Source: Xanthobacter flavus
Lineage (GTDB): Bacteria > Pseudomonadota > Alphaproteobacteria > Rhizobiales > Xanthobacteraceae
DNA length: 64,000 nucleotides
Direction: 5' to 3'
Assembly: GCF_017875275.1 (NCBI RefSeq)
Contig: NZ_JAGGML010000001.1
Span: 3,617,001 to 3,681,000 of the forward strand
Shown one piece after another: positions 1-7,222 of the stretch; position 1 is the first letter of the stretch, and each line of letters starts with the position of its first letter. Made by a program: the position numbers and the translations under genes. The notes beneath the pieces were generated by a model. The model was not told the origin of the DNA. It searched no databases and saw nothing but the letters and a program-made list of their open reading frames with translations.

Positions 1-17
1 TCACCCGGAGCCCCCCC

Positions 18-581
18 ATGGCCGAACTTCTCTCCGGCCCCGCCGCCGAACCGCTGACGCGGGCGGAGGCGAAGGCCTTCCTGCGTGTCGAGACCGACGC
101 GGAGGACCCCCTCATCGATGCCCTGATCGCCGCCGCCCGCCGCCATGTGGAGGCCGAGAGCGGGCGCATCCTGATGGACCAGACCTGGCGCGTCTCGCTG
201 GACCGCTGGCCCCTGCGTGGCGTCATCCCGGCGCCCGTGGCTCCGGTGCGGACGATCCTCGAAGCCACGGTCGCGGCGGCGGACGGCACGCCGGTGGCGC
301 TGCCCGAAGGCGCGCTCGCTTTGGTGGGCGACCGGGCGCCGGCGCTGATCCGCGTTTCGCCCGCGCAGGTTTCGGCGCCCCTCGTCTCCCATGGCGGCAT
401 CGTCATCACGCTCCTCGCCGGTTATGGCGCGGACGCTTCTGGCGTGCCGGCCGATCTCGTGCAGGCGGTGCGGCTCATGCTCGCCCATCTCTACGAGCAT
501 CGCGACGGGCCGGGGGATGCCACGGCGCTCCCCGCCGCCGTCCGCGCGCTCATCGCGCCCTATCGCGTGGTGCGGCTGTGA
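18..581 (+). CDS. Head-tail connector protein, GTA gp6-like
   Basis: 187 aa. The all-helical, acidic and alanine-rich N-terminal half (LTRAEAKAFLRV, then DPLIDALIAAARRHVE) is the pattern of phage gp6-like head-tail connector (adaptor) proteins, which form the first ring below the portal. It is the first gene in the window of an unbroken tail-assembly order that matches gp6 to gp15 of the Rhodobacter capsulatus GTA. The ATG at 18 follows a short CGGAG element with about 7 nt spacing. The stop overlaps the GTG of the next gene (GTGA), so translation is probably coupled. Capsid, portal and terminase genes would be expected upstream of the window. Confidence 0.85.
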   Translation: MAELLSGPAAEPLTRAEAKAFLRVETDAEDPLIDALIAAARRHVEAESGRILMDQTWRVSLDRWPLRGVIPAPVAPVRTILEATVAAADGTPVALPEGALALVGDRAPALIRVSPAQVSAPLVSHGGIVITLLAGYGADASGVPADLVQAVRLMLAHLYEHRDGPGDATALPAAVRALIAPYRVVRL

Positions 582-901
582 GCGGCATCGGCGCGCTGCG
601 CCATCGCCTTACCCACCAGACGCCTTTGGAGGTGCCGGACGGCGCCGGCGGCGTCGCGCGCTCCTTCATCTCCGTCGATGTGCTGTGGGGCGCGGTGGAG
701 GAGGTCTCCACCGCCTACGGCCTTGGCGAGGACCGCCCCCGCGCGGCGCGCGTGCTGCGCGTCACCGTGCGGGCGCCCAACACCATCGCGGCCGGCGACC
801 GGCTGATCCATGCCGGCCGCGTGCTGGCGGTGGAATCCATCGCCGATGCGGACGGGCGCGGCCGCTTCCATCGCATCCGCTGCAGCGAGGAGCAGACATG
901 A
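578..901 (+). CDS. Phage head closure / stopper protein, GTA gp7-like
   Basis: 107 aa, a typical length for the head-tail adaptor (stopper) family. The protein begins GALRHRLTHQTPLEVPDG and ends with a small beta-rich domain (DRLIHAGRVLAVESI), as in SPP1 gp16/GTA gp7-like proteins that seal the portal channel between head and tail. The GTG start at 578 overlaps the upstream stop, and its own stop overlaps the ATG of the next gene (ATGA). Both position in the operon and length support the call. Confidence 0.8.
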   Translation: MSGIGALRHRLTHQTPLEVPDGAGGVARSFISVDVLWGAVEEVSTAYGLGEDRPRAARVLRVTVRAPNTIAAGDRLIHAGRVLAVESIADADGRGRFHRIRCSEEQT

Positions 902-1194
902 GGAGCGAACTCAGCGTTCGCACCCGCGGCCTCGACGGTCTCGCCCGCCGCATCGCCGCCCGCCATTTCCCGGATGCGGAAGCGGCTGCGGCCGCCCGCC
1001 CCGCCGAGGATCTCGCGGCCGAGATCGGCGCCGAGACCGGCGCCGTTGCCACCGTCGCGGGCACCCCCGCGCGGCCTCTGGTCCAGGTCTCCGGCATGGC
1101 CTTTCTGGAGCGCGTGCGCGGCGCCTTCGATCGGCCGGGCGACCCGGTGATCGACCGCATCCGCCTGCTCTTCGCCCGCAGGAGGCGCCCGTGA
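898..1194 (+). CDS. Small basic protein of unknown function in the GTA operon
   Basis: 98 aa, not recognised. It has an Arg-rich N-terminus (RTRGLDGLARRIAARHF), an Ala/Glu-rich middle and a very basic end (RIRLLFARRRRP). It lies exactly where an HK97-gp10-like tail completion protein sits in many siphophages, but it is shorter and lacks recognisable motifs. The ATG overlaps the previous stop and has a good GAGGAG ribosome binding site. Its stop overlaps the GTG of the DUF3168 gene. The four-gene chain of stop/start overlaps suggests that it is a genuine structural or assembly component. Classical GTA maps do not show a gene at this place, so it may be lineage-specific. Confidence 0.7.
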   Translation: MRSELSVRTRGLDGLARRIAARHFPDAEAAAAARPAEDLAAEIGAETGAVATVAGTPARPLVQVSGMAFLERVRGAFDRPGDPVIDRIRLLFARRRRP

Positions 1195-1610
1195 GCCTGC
1201 CCCTCGACAGTCCCGCGCTCGCTTTGCGCGCCGCCATCCACGCCGCCCTTGTGGCGGACGCGGCGCTGGTGGCGCTCATCGGCGCGCCGCGCATCCATGA
1301 CGTGCCGCCGGGCGATGCGGATTTTCCCTTCGTCACCCTCGGCGAGGCGGTGGTGGCGGACTGGTCCACCGCCACCGAGGCGGGCACCGAGCAGGCGCTG
1401 ACGCTGCACGTCTTCTCCCGCTCCGGCGGGCGGGCGGAGGCCTTCGCCATCGCCGCGCGAGTGCAGGCGGCGCTGCACGACGCGCCCCTCGCGCTTGAGG
1501 GCCATCGCCTCGCCAATCTGCGCGCCACCACCGCCGAGGTCCGCCGCGAGAGCGACGGGCGCACCTTCCACGCTCTGGTACGGTTCCGCGCCGTCACCGA
1601 GCCCGTTTGA
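1191..1610 (+). CDS. Tail terminator protein (DUF3168), GTA gp8-like
   Basis: 139 aa. The pattern ALRAAIHAALVADAAL, then IHDVPPGDADFPFVTLGE and a late LRATTAEVRRESDGRTFHALVRFR is the DUF3168 family, the tail terminator that caps the tail tube and joins it to the head. The GTG start at 1191 has a perfect AGGAGG at 1180-1185, 5 nt upstream, and overlaps the preceding stop. Length and neighbours (stopper before it, tail tube after it) agree. Confidence 0.85.
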   Translation: MSLPLDSPALALRAAIHAALVADAALVALIGAPRIHDVPPGDADFPFVTLGEAVVADWSTATEAGTEQALTLHVFSRSGGRAEAFAIAARVQAALHDAPLALEGHRLANLRATTAEVRRESDGRTFHALVRFRAVTEPV

Positions 1611-1622
1611 CCGGAGACGAAA

Positions 1623-2030
1623 ATGGCCGCGCAGAAGGGCAAGGACCTTCTCCTGAAGGTGCATGACGGCACCTCCTTCATCACCGTGGCGGGGCTGCGC
1701 ACGCGCACCCTCGCCTTCAACGCGCAGAGCGTGGACGTGACCCATTCCGAGAGCGCCGGCCGCTGGCGCGAACTTTTGGACGGGGCGGGCGTGAAGCGCG
1801 CCTCCGTCTCCGGTTCCGGCGTGTTCAAGGACGCGGCGTCCGACGCCCTCGTCCGCCAGCTCTTCTTCTCCGGCGCGCTGGCGAGCTGCCAGTTGCTGAT
1901 CCCGGATTTCGGCACGCTGACCGGCCCGTTCCAGGTGACGGCGCTGGAGATCGCGGCCGAGCACGACCGGGAAATCACCTTCGACCTCACCTTGGAGAGC
2001 GCAGGCGAGATCGCCTTCGCGGCCCTGTGA
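1623..2030 (+). CDS. Major tail tube protein (TP901-1 family), GTA gp9-like
   Basis: 135 aa. It starts MAAQKGKDLLLKVHDG and carries TLAFNAQSVDVTHSES and a C-terminal EHDREITFDLTLESAGEI, the signature of the TP901-1/GTA gp9 tail tube family that stacks as hexamers to make the non-contractile tail. A GGAG element lies upstream of the ATG. The 3' end overlaps the start of the gp10-like gene by 4 nt. Confidence 0.9.
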   Translation: MAAQKGKDLLLKVHDGTSFITVAGLRTRTLAFNAQSVDVTHSESAGRWRELLDGAGVKRASVSGSGVFKDAASDALVRQLFFSGALASCQLLIPDFGTLTGPFQVTALEIAAEHDREITFDLTLESAGEIAFAAL

Positions 2031-2389
2031 TGGGCGGCGGGATGCCCAACCGCCGGCGCGGCGAGATTTCCGCCGTGCTCGACGGCACGCCGCGCGTGCT
2101 CGTCCTCACACTGGGGGCGCTGGCGGAGCTGGAAGCCGCCTTCGGCGCGGACGATCTCATGGCGCTCGCCGAGCGGTTCGGCCGGGGCCGCCTTTCGGCG
2201 CGGGACGCCGCGCGCATCATCGCCGCCGGGCTCAATGGCGCGGGGGTCGGCGTGAGCGTGGAGGAGGTGGAGCGGATGCGGGCGGATGGCGGCGCGGCGG
2301 GCTTCGCGCGCATCGTCGCCGAATTGCTGGCCGCCACCTTCGGCGGGGAGGAGACGACCCCATCCCCTCCCGTGCCGCAGCGGGCGTGA
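2027..2389 (+). CDS. GTA gp10-family tail protein
   Basis: 120 aa. NRRRGEISAVLDG, then TLGALAELEAAFG and a helix ending FARIVAELLAATFGG, is the pattern of the gene transfer agent gp10 family (tail assembly chaperone-like proteins that bind a tail tube or tape-measure partner). GTG 2027 overlaps the previous stop; ATG 2030 and ATG 2042 are alternative starts. The next gene begins in the -1 frame over the stop codon, the relative arrangement of lambda G/GT, but I see no classical slippery heptamer. Confidence 0.8.
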   Translation: MMGGGMPNRRRGEISAVLDGTPRVLVLTLGALAELEAAFGADDLMALAERFGRGRLSARDAARIIAAGLNGAGVGVSVEEVERMRADGGAAGFARIVAELLAATFGGEETTPSPPVPQRA

Positions 2390-2601
2390 AGGAGGCGCCC
2401 GCGGCGCGCGCCTTTCCCTGGGCGCTCGCCATCGGCGCCGGCTTCGGCCTGCTGCGGCTTGCCCCCGACGCCTTCTGGCGGATGACGCCGCGCGAGCTTG
2501 CGGCCGCCCTTTCCGCGCTGTTGCCCGCCGCGTCGGAGGCCATCGACCGCGCCGGCCTTGCCGCGCTCATGGCGCGGTTTCCCGATCGCATGAGAGGATG
2601 A
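2386..2601 (+). CDS. Phage tail assembly chaperone, rcc01693-like (gp10.1)
   Basis: 71 aa. FPWALAIGAGFGLLRLAPDAFWRMTPREL is the short conserved core of the rcc01693-type tail assembly chaperone found between gp10 and gp11 in GTA clusters. The W-x-M-T-P-x-E-L motif is characteristic. The GTG start overlaps the upstream stop, and no good Shine-Dalgarno sequence precedes it, so translation is probably coupled to gp10. It would chaperone the tape measure protein during tail assembly. Confidence 0.85.
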   Translation: MKEAPAARAFPWALAIGAGFGLLRLAPDAFWRMTPRELAAALSALLPAASEAIDRAGLAALMARFPDRMRG

Positions 2602-2605
2602 TGCC

Positions 2606-3172
2606 GTGACCGAGACCGTCGATATCGCCCTTCAGGTGGACACCCGCAGCGCCATGGCGGCGCTGGGCGCGGCGGAAGTCTCCGCGCGCGGCTTTTCTTC
2701 GGCGCTCGCCTCCGCCTTCACCGGGCTCGCCGTGCAGGGCAAGGACCTCGGCACGGTGCTGGAGCAGCTCGCGACGCGCCTCGCCAACCTCGCGCTGACC
2801 GCCGCTTTGAAGCCGCTGGAGAGCTCGCTCACGTCTCTTCTCTCCGGTGCCGGCGGGCTCGGTTTCGCCAAGGGCGGGGTGATCGGGGACGGACAGGTGA
2901 AGCCCTTCGCGCGCGGCGGGGTGGTGGCGGCGCCCACCTATTTTCCCCTCGGCGCCTCCCTCGGCCTGATGGGGGAGAAAGGCGCGGAAGCCATCCTGCC
3001 GCTGGCGCGCGGGGCGGACGGGCGGCTGGGCGTGCGCAGCGCCGAAGGCGCGGGACGCGGGCCGGTGACGGTGAATATTGCGACGCCCGACCTCTCCGGC
3101 TTCCGCCGCTCCGATGCCTACGTCTCGGGCCTGGTGGCGCGGGCGGTGGCGCGCGGGCAGCGCGGCGGGTGA
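2606..3172 (+). CDS. Short tail tape measure protein, GTA gp11-like
   Basis: 188 aa, starting at GTG 2606. An N-terminal helical part (ALGAAEVSARGFSSAL) is followed by a Gly/Ala stretch with FAKGGVIGDG, FARGGVV and GLMGEKGAEAILPL, the C-terminal hallmark of GTA gp11 and lambda-T-type tape measure proteins. It is very short for a tape measure, as expected for the short GTA tail. It ends the first co-linear tail block: the next two genes are on the opposite strand, and the tail operon resumes at 5007. Confidence 0.85.
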   Translation: MTETVDIALQVDTRSAMAALGAAEVSARGFSSALASAFTGLAVQGKDLGTVLEQLATRLANLALTAALKPLESSLTSLLSGAGGLGFAKGGVIGDGQVKPFARGGVVAAPTYFPLGASLGLMGEKGAEAILPLARGADGRLGVRSAEGAGRGPVTVNIATPDLSGFRRSDAYVSGLVARAVARGQRGG

Positions 3173-3181
3173 GGGCTCACC

Positions 3182-3532
3182 TCAGCGCGCGGACTTCCAC
3201 GGGTCGGGCGCAGCGGAGGGCTGGGACGGGGTGATGGTGTTGTTGAACTGGTTCGGCGCGTTGCTCGGTGCATTGCCGCCGTAGGCATCGGTGCGCACGG
3301 CCGCTCCGCTGCGCACGCAGGAATCCGTGCCGGGCACCCGCTGGAAGCCCGCGCCATAGCTGGCGCAGAAGCTGTCGCTCTTGCCGCTGCCGCTGGAGCC
3401 CTTGCTGGCGGACTGCGCCATCGCCGCGCTACCGGCGACCCCGACGAAGGCCGCGACGAGCACCAGCGCAAAAGACATCCGCGCCACGCCGAAGCGCCGG
3501 GCTGAGAAGAGGGGGGCAGACGCGCGAGGCAT
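3182..3532 (-). CDS. Small exported protein with porin-like N-terminal motif
   Basis: 116 aa. A basic n-region (SARRFGVAR) and hydrophobic segment ending SAAMA form a signal peptide. The mature part contains FCASYGAGFQRVPGTDSC followed by VRSGAAVRTD, closely resembling the conserved N-terminal signature of alphaproteobacterial Porin_2 proteins (cysteine pair, GAGF and PGTD). The barrel is absent; only a Pro/Asn/Ser tail of about 40 residues follows. It is therefore not a porin, but perhaps a small periplasmic or envelope protein using the same disulfide hairpin. The start at 3532 is preferred because it supplies the positive n-region; an ATG at 3478 is the alternative. It converges on gp11 with 9 bp between stop codons. 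Confidence 0.6.
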   Translation of the reverse strand: MPRASAPLFSARRFGVARMSFALVLVAAFVGVAGSAAMAQSASKGSSGSGKSDSFCASYGAGFQRVPGTDSCVRSGAAVRTDAYGGNAPSNAPNQFNNTITPSQPSAAPDPWKSAR

Positions 3533-4189
3533 GGCAGCGAGCTTTGGCAGCGAGGCAGATTCCGGACCGGCTCGCCCGATGCGAGCCACCGGGACCATAG
3601 CGCCGCCGCGCCCGCCGCGAAATCCCCTGACCAACCGGCAGCTTGCGCGTGAGGGCGGAATGTCGCGCGTGACGTTGAGGCCGTTGGCGGGTAGCGCGCT
3701 CATCCAAGGCGCGGATACATCGCACGCCCCACGGAAGCGCCGTCCGGCTGAGCTGTGCCGGCGCCTCCTGGTCCTGTCGAGATCATGTCCGGTGCGGAAC
3801 GTCCCTTTGCCGAGCGTCTCCGCAAGCCCGCGACGGCTTGCGCGTGCGATCGGTGGGACGGCTTCCCACGGCGAGGTCGTTCCGTTCGCGGCATTCCGGC
3901 CTTGCCCCACTGGCCGATGCCCGAACGGATACGACGTCCACCTATCGGCACCCTGGAATAGGGGTGCCCTGATACGCAAAGGCCCAGGCCTCACGGTGCC
4001 CGGGCGCAGACGAATGCCAAACATGCGCTCCCGGACGAAAGCCGGGAGCCGGTCCCTGCTGCCGCCCGTGGGCGGCATCTTCGCTCTTCCGTCGCCCTTG
4101 GGCGTCCGTCTCGTGTCTCCGCCCTGCGGCGGCGCTCCGATGGCGGTGGCGCGGGCCCTGAGCCGCACGCCGCCATCGGGGAGCGAAGA
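3533..4189. other. 657-bp spacer with three strong hairpins, no convincing gene
   Basis: All open frames here lack a ribosome binding site or family signature. I see three perfect inverted repeats: 3947-3968 (GGCACCC/GGGTGCC), 4027-4049 (GCTCCCGG/CCGGGAGC, loop ACGAAAG) and 4061-4076 (GCCGCCC/GGGCGGC, 2-nt loop). The last two lie 110-160 nt downstream of the histone-like gene on the minus strand. They could serve as a termination or mRNA 3'-end structure, although no T-run follows. Promoter elements for the small exported protein would also lie in this spacer. Confidence 0.5.
4027..4076 (-). terminator. Double-hairpin terminator-like structure behind the histone-like gene
   Basis: Two adjacent perfect stems of 8 bp (4027-4034 with 4042-4049) and 7 bp (4061-4067 with 4070-4076) lie downstream of the gene ending at 4190 when read on the minus strand. 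There is no T-tract, so intrinsic termination is uncertain. The structures could instead stabilise the mRNA end. Confidence 0.35.
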
Positions 4190-4897
4190 TCACTTCTTCG
4201 CGGGAGCCTTCGGCGCAGCAGCCTTCTTGGCGGCGGGCTTGGCGGCAGCCTTGGGGGCAGCGGGCTTCGTCTCCGGCGCGGGTGCGGGAGCCGCGGCAGC
4301 GGCCGGCTTCGCAGCAGCCTTGGGGGCGGCAGCCTTCTTGGGAGCGGCAGCCTTCTTCTCGGCAGCGGGCTTCGCAGCGGCCTTGGGGGCAGCGGCCTTG
4401 GGCGCAGCGGCCTTGGCGGGTGCCTTTGCAGCCTTCGGAGCGGTGGCCTTCTTCTCGGGAGCCGGAGCCTCGGCCGGCTTGGCGGCGGCCTTCGCGGAAG
4501 CGGCCTTGGGAGCAGCAGCCTTCTTGGCGGCAGCCTTGGGAGCCGCGGCCTTGGCTTCGGCCTTCGGGGCAGCGGCCTTGGGAGCAGCAGCCTTGGGCGC
4601 AGCGGCCTTCTTGGCAGGCGCCTTCGGGGCAGCGGCCTTGGGAGCCGCGGCCTTGGCTTCAGCCTTCGGTGCAGCAGCCTTCTTGGCAGGCGCCTTCGGC
4701 GCGGCGGCCTTCGGTGCGGCGGTCTTGGCTTCGGCCTTCGGTGCAGCAGCCTTGGGAGCGGCGGCGGGCTTGGCGGCGGGCTTGGGTGCTGCGGTCTTGG
4801 GTGCTGTGGTCTTGGCTGCGGCCTTGGGGGCTGCGGCCTTCTTCTCGGCGGGTTTCTCGGCGGCGGCGGCCGGCTTTTTCGCGGGCTTGGTAGCCAT
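4190..4897 (-). CDS. Histone H1-like Ala/Lys/Pro-rich protein
   Basis: 235 aa made almost entirely of Ala, Lys and Pro, in irregular AAPKA, PAKKAA and KAEAKAA units with a few Glu and Thr residues. There is no Trp, Cys, His or Tyr. The composition matches the C-terminal tail of histone H1 and bacterial H1-like proteins (AlgP/HctB-type PAKKA repeats), which bind DNA electrostatically and condense it. It starts MATKPAKKPA at 4897. It sits antisense between gp11 and gp12 of the tail operon. A DNA-compaction role is inferred from composition only; a cell-wall or low-complexity linker role cannot be excluded. The coding DNA is itself repetitive, so copy number of the repeat may vary between strains. 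Confidence 0.75.
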   Translation of the reverse strand: MATKPAKKPAAAAEKPAEKKAAAPKAAAKTTAPKTAAPKPAAKPAAAPKAAAPKAEAKTAAPKAAAPKAPAKKAAAPKAEAKAAAPKAAAPKAPAKKAAAPKAAAPKAAAPKAEAKAAAPKAAAKKAAAPKAASAKAAAKPAEAPAPEKKATAPKAAKAPAKAAAPKAAAPKAAAKPAAEKKAAAPKKAAAPKAAAKPAAAAAPAPAPETKPAAPKAAAKPAAKKAAAPKAPAKK

Positions 4898-5006
4898 GCT
4901 TTCGCTCCATGCTCAACGGGGCATCGGAAAGTCAAGGCGTCACGTTCAACTATGTCAAGGCCATCTCTACTGATTTCGGCCAAGAATTAGGGGATGGGGG
5001 CATCAT

Positions 5007-5648
5007 ATGGCCGCCTTTCATGAGATTTTGTTTCCGCTGGAGGTCGCTCTCGGCGCTTCCGGCGGTCCGGAGCGTGTCACAGAGGTGGTCACCACCGCAT
5101 CGGGACGCGAGGAACGCAACACGCGCCAGGCTGATTCGCGACGGCGCTGGGATGCTGGTTACGGGGTGAAAACCTTCGCCGCGCTGGCCGAAATCGTCGC
5201 CTTCTTCGAGGAGCGTCGTGGGCGTCTCCACGGCTTCCGCTGGCGCGATCGTCTCGACCAGTCGTCGGCCGCTCCGGACGGCGAGGTGAGCGCCCTCGAC
5301 CAGCTCATCGGCGCCGGCGACGGCGTGCGAGCCACCTTCGCGCTGACGAAGCGTTACGGCGCTCTCCACGCCCCCTATCTGCGGGCCATCACCAAGCCCG
5401 TCGCGGGCAGCGTGAAGGTCGCGGTGAATGGCATCGAACATGTTGAAGGCGCGCACTTTTCTCTCGATGCCACGCGGGGCCTCATCACCTTCGCGGCGGG
5501 TGCGATCCCGCCCGCGTCGGCGGTGGTCACGGCGGGCTTCCGCTTCGATGTTCCGGTGCGCTTCGACACCGATTTTCTTGAGGTGGATCTCTCTGCTTTC
5601 GCGGCCGGCGCGATCCCCCGCATCCCCGTCATCGAAATCCGCGTGTGA
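5007..5648 (+). CDS. Distal tail protein (DUF2460), GTA gp12-like
   Basis: 213 aa. It starts MAAFHEILFPLEVALGASGGP and contains the DUF2460 landmarks EIVAFFEERRGRLHGFRWRD, a DGVRATFALTKRYG segment and the end VDLSAFAAGAIPRIPVIEIR. This family is the distal tail (Dit-like) ring that links the tail tube to the hub. It opens the second plus-strand tail block and is followed at 7 nt by the gp13-like gene. The order gp12-gp13-gp14-gp15 is canonical. Confidence 0.9.
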   Translation: MAAFHEILFPLEVALGASGGPERVTEVVTTASGREERNTRQADSRRRWDAGYGVKTFAALAEIVAFFEERRGRLHGFRWRDRLDQSSAAPDGEVSALDQLIGAGDGVRATFALTKRYGALHAPYLRAITKPVAGSVKVAVNGIEHVEGAHFSLDATRGLITFAAGAIPPASAVVTAGFRFDVPVRFDTDFLEVDLSAFAAGAIPRIPVIEIRV

Positions 5649-5655
5649 GGCTGAC

Positions 5656-6546
5656 ATGCGTACCCTTGATCCCGCGCTCGCCGACCATCTCGCGAGCGGC
5701 GTCACGACGCTGTGCCGCGCCTGGCGCGTCACCCGCCGCGACGGCACCGTGCTCGGCTTCACCGACCATGATCGCGACCTCCTCATCGCGGGCGTGACCT
5801 TCCTCGCCGCCTCCGGCATCGCGGGCTCGGAAAGCACGCAGGCGCAGGGGCTTTCCGTCACCGGCGCAGAACTTTCCGGCGCGCTCAGCGCGGATGCGCT
5901 CGATGCGGCGGACCTCGCCGCCGGCCTCTATGACGGGGCTGGCGTGGACCTGCTTCTGGTCAATTGGCAGTCGCCCGCGCAGCACCTCCTCCTGCGGCGC
6001 GGAACCATCGGCGAGGTGCGCTCGGAAGACGGCGTGTTCACCGCCGAGATTCGCGCTCTGGCGGATGCCTTCAACCAGACGCGCGGGCGCCTCTTTACCC
6101 CCACCTGCGATGCCGATCTCGGCGACGCCCGCTGCGGCGTGGACCTCGCCGCGTCGGCCCATTCCGCCACCGCCGTCGTGAGCAACGTCCAAGGGGCACT
6201 GCGCCTGCGCGTGAGCGGGCTCGGCGGCTTTCCCGCCGGCGCCTTCGCGCGGGGGCGCGCGATGTTCGCGACCGGGGCCAATGCGGTCTTCGCGACGGAG
6301 GTGAAGGCGCACCTCGTGGAGGCGGAAGGGGTGGTCCTGCGCCTGTGGCAGCGCCCGCCGTTCGACGTGGCGGAGGGCGACGAAATCACCCTCACCGCCG
6401 GCTGCGACAAGCGCTTTTCGACCTGTCGCGACCGCTTCTCAAACGCATTCAATTTCCGCGGCTTCCCGCACATGCCGGGCAACGATGCGGTCATCTCCGT
6501 CGCCATTCCCGGCGAGGGTGGATACGACGGGAGCCTGAGGGAATGA
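5656..6546 (+). CDS. Tail hub protein (DUF2163 / BR0599 family), GTA gp13-like
   Basis: 296 aa. The N-terminal TLCRAWRVTRRDGTVLGFTDHDRDL and the C-terminal cysteine-containing TAGCDKRFSTCRDRFSNAFNFRGFP are the two conserved ends of the DUF2163/phage BR0599 family. The cysteines (TCDADLGDARCG and later C-x5-C) probably bind an iron-sulfur cluster or form disulfides in the RcGTA hub. The ATG at 5656 is chosen because the conserved N-terminus starts there. The stop overlaps the gp14 start (ATGA). Confidence 0.9.
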   Translation: MRTLDPALADHLASGVTTLCRAWRVTRRDGTVLGFTDHDRDLLIAGVTFLAASGIAGSESTQAQGLSVTGAELSGALSADALDAADLAAGLYDGAGVDLLLVNWQSPAQHLLLRRGTIGEVRSEDGVFTAEIRALADAFNQTRGRLFTPTCDADLGDARCGVDLAASAHSATAVVSNVQGALRLRVSGLGGFPAGAFARGRAMFATGANAVFATEVKAHLVEAEGVVLRLWQRPPFDVAEGDEITLTAGCDKRFSTCRDRFSNAFNFRGFPHMPGNDAVISVAIPGEGGYDGSLRE

Positions 6547-6995
6547 GCGCGCCCGCAGACCCCGGCGCTCTGCGCGCTGCCATCCTCTCCGAGGCCCGCG
6601 CCTGGATCGGCACGCCCTATCTCCACCGTGCCTCCCTGAAGGGCCACGGCGCGGACTGCCTCGGCCTCGTGCGCGGCGTCTGGCGCGCGGTGGTGGGGCC
6701 GGAACCGGAGACGCTGCCGTCCTACGCGCCCGACTGGGCCGAGGCCGGTCGCTGCGAGACGCTGGCCGACACCGCGCGGCGCCATCTCGTCGCCATTCCG
6801 CTGGCCGAGGCGCAGCCCGGCGACGTGGTGCTGTTCCGCTTCCGGGAGCACCTTCCGGCGAAGCACGCCGCGCTGCTTTGCGAGGGCGGGCGCATGATCC
6901 ACGCCTATGACGGCGCGAGCGTGTGCGAGACCGCGCTGACCCCCTGGTGGCGGCGGCGGCTGGCGTATGCGTTCGCGTTTCCCGGGGTGGGGTAG
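6543..6995 (+). CDS. NlpC/P60 tail peptidase, GTA gp14-like
   Basis: 150 aa. The NlpC/P60 catalytic cysteine is Cys39 in GADCLGLVRGVW and the histidine is His108 in LPAKHAALL. The WIGTPYLHRAS stretch before the cysteine is typical of the phage-tail subfamily (phage cell-wall peptidase). It is thought to cut peptidoglycan cross-links as DNA crosses the recipient periplasm. It overlaps the hub gene by 4 nt. Confidence 0.9.
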   Translation: MSAPADPGALRAAILSEARAWIGTPYLHRASLKGHGADCLGLVRGVWRAVVGPEPETLPSYAPDWAEAGRCETLADTARRHLVAIPLAEAQPGDVVLFRFREHLPAKHAALLCEGGRMIHAYDGASVCETALTPWWRRRLAYAFAFPGVG

Positions 6996-7070
6996 GGGGC
7001 GAGGTTCATCCACCGTTCCCCGGACAAGCGACACCGCAGGTGGAGCGCTTGCACCGTCCTCCCCACCGTC

Positions 7071-7167
7071 ATGCCCCGGCTTGTCCGGGGCATCCACCGG
7101 GCCGCTTGAGCGCTGCCCGCAAACCCGACCCCGCCAAACCGTGGATCGCCCGGACACGCCGGGCGAT
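7071..7167. repeat. REP-like inverted pair, copy A
   Basis: Two imperfect palindromes of opposite orientation. Arm 1 (7071-7093) has a 9-bp stem ATGCCCCGG/CCGGGGCAT around CTTGT. Arm 2 (7145-7167) has ATCGCCCGG/CCGGGCGAT around ACACG. They are flanked by ACCGTC before arm 1 and GACGGT after arm 2, and by CCAC/GTGG on the inner side. The pair lies in the only long gap of the second tail block. The same arrangement recurs at 50157-50261 and 59414-59515. Confidence 0.8.
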
Positions 7168-7222
7168 GACGGTGCGATGGGGCGGGTTCGGATCATCTTC
7201 CCCCCATTCCGGAGCCTCACCC

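Noticed and set aside
3533-4189. Possible tRNA or structured RNA gene
   Set aside because: Hairpins are present but no cloverleaf, anticodon arm or CCA-adjacent acceptor stem can be built.
3381-4973. 530-aa plus-strand reading frame across the gap and histone-like gene
   Set aside because: It is the reverse frame of the Ala/Lys/Pro gene and the spacer. It has Gly/Ala low complexity, no ribosome binding site and no conserved domain.
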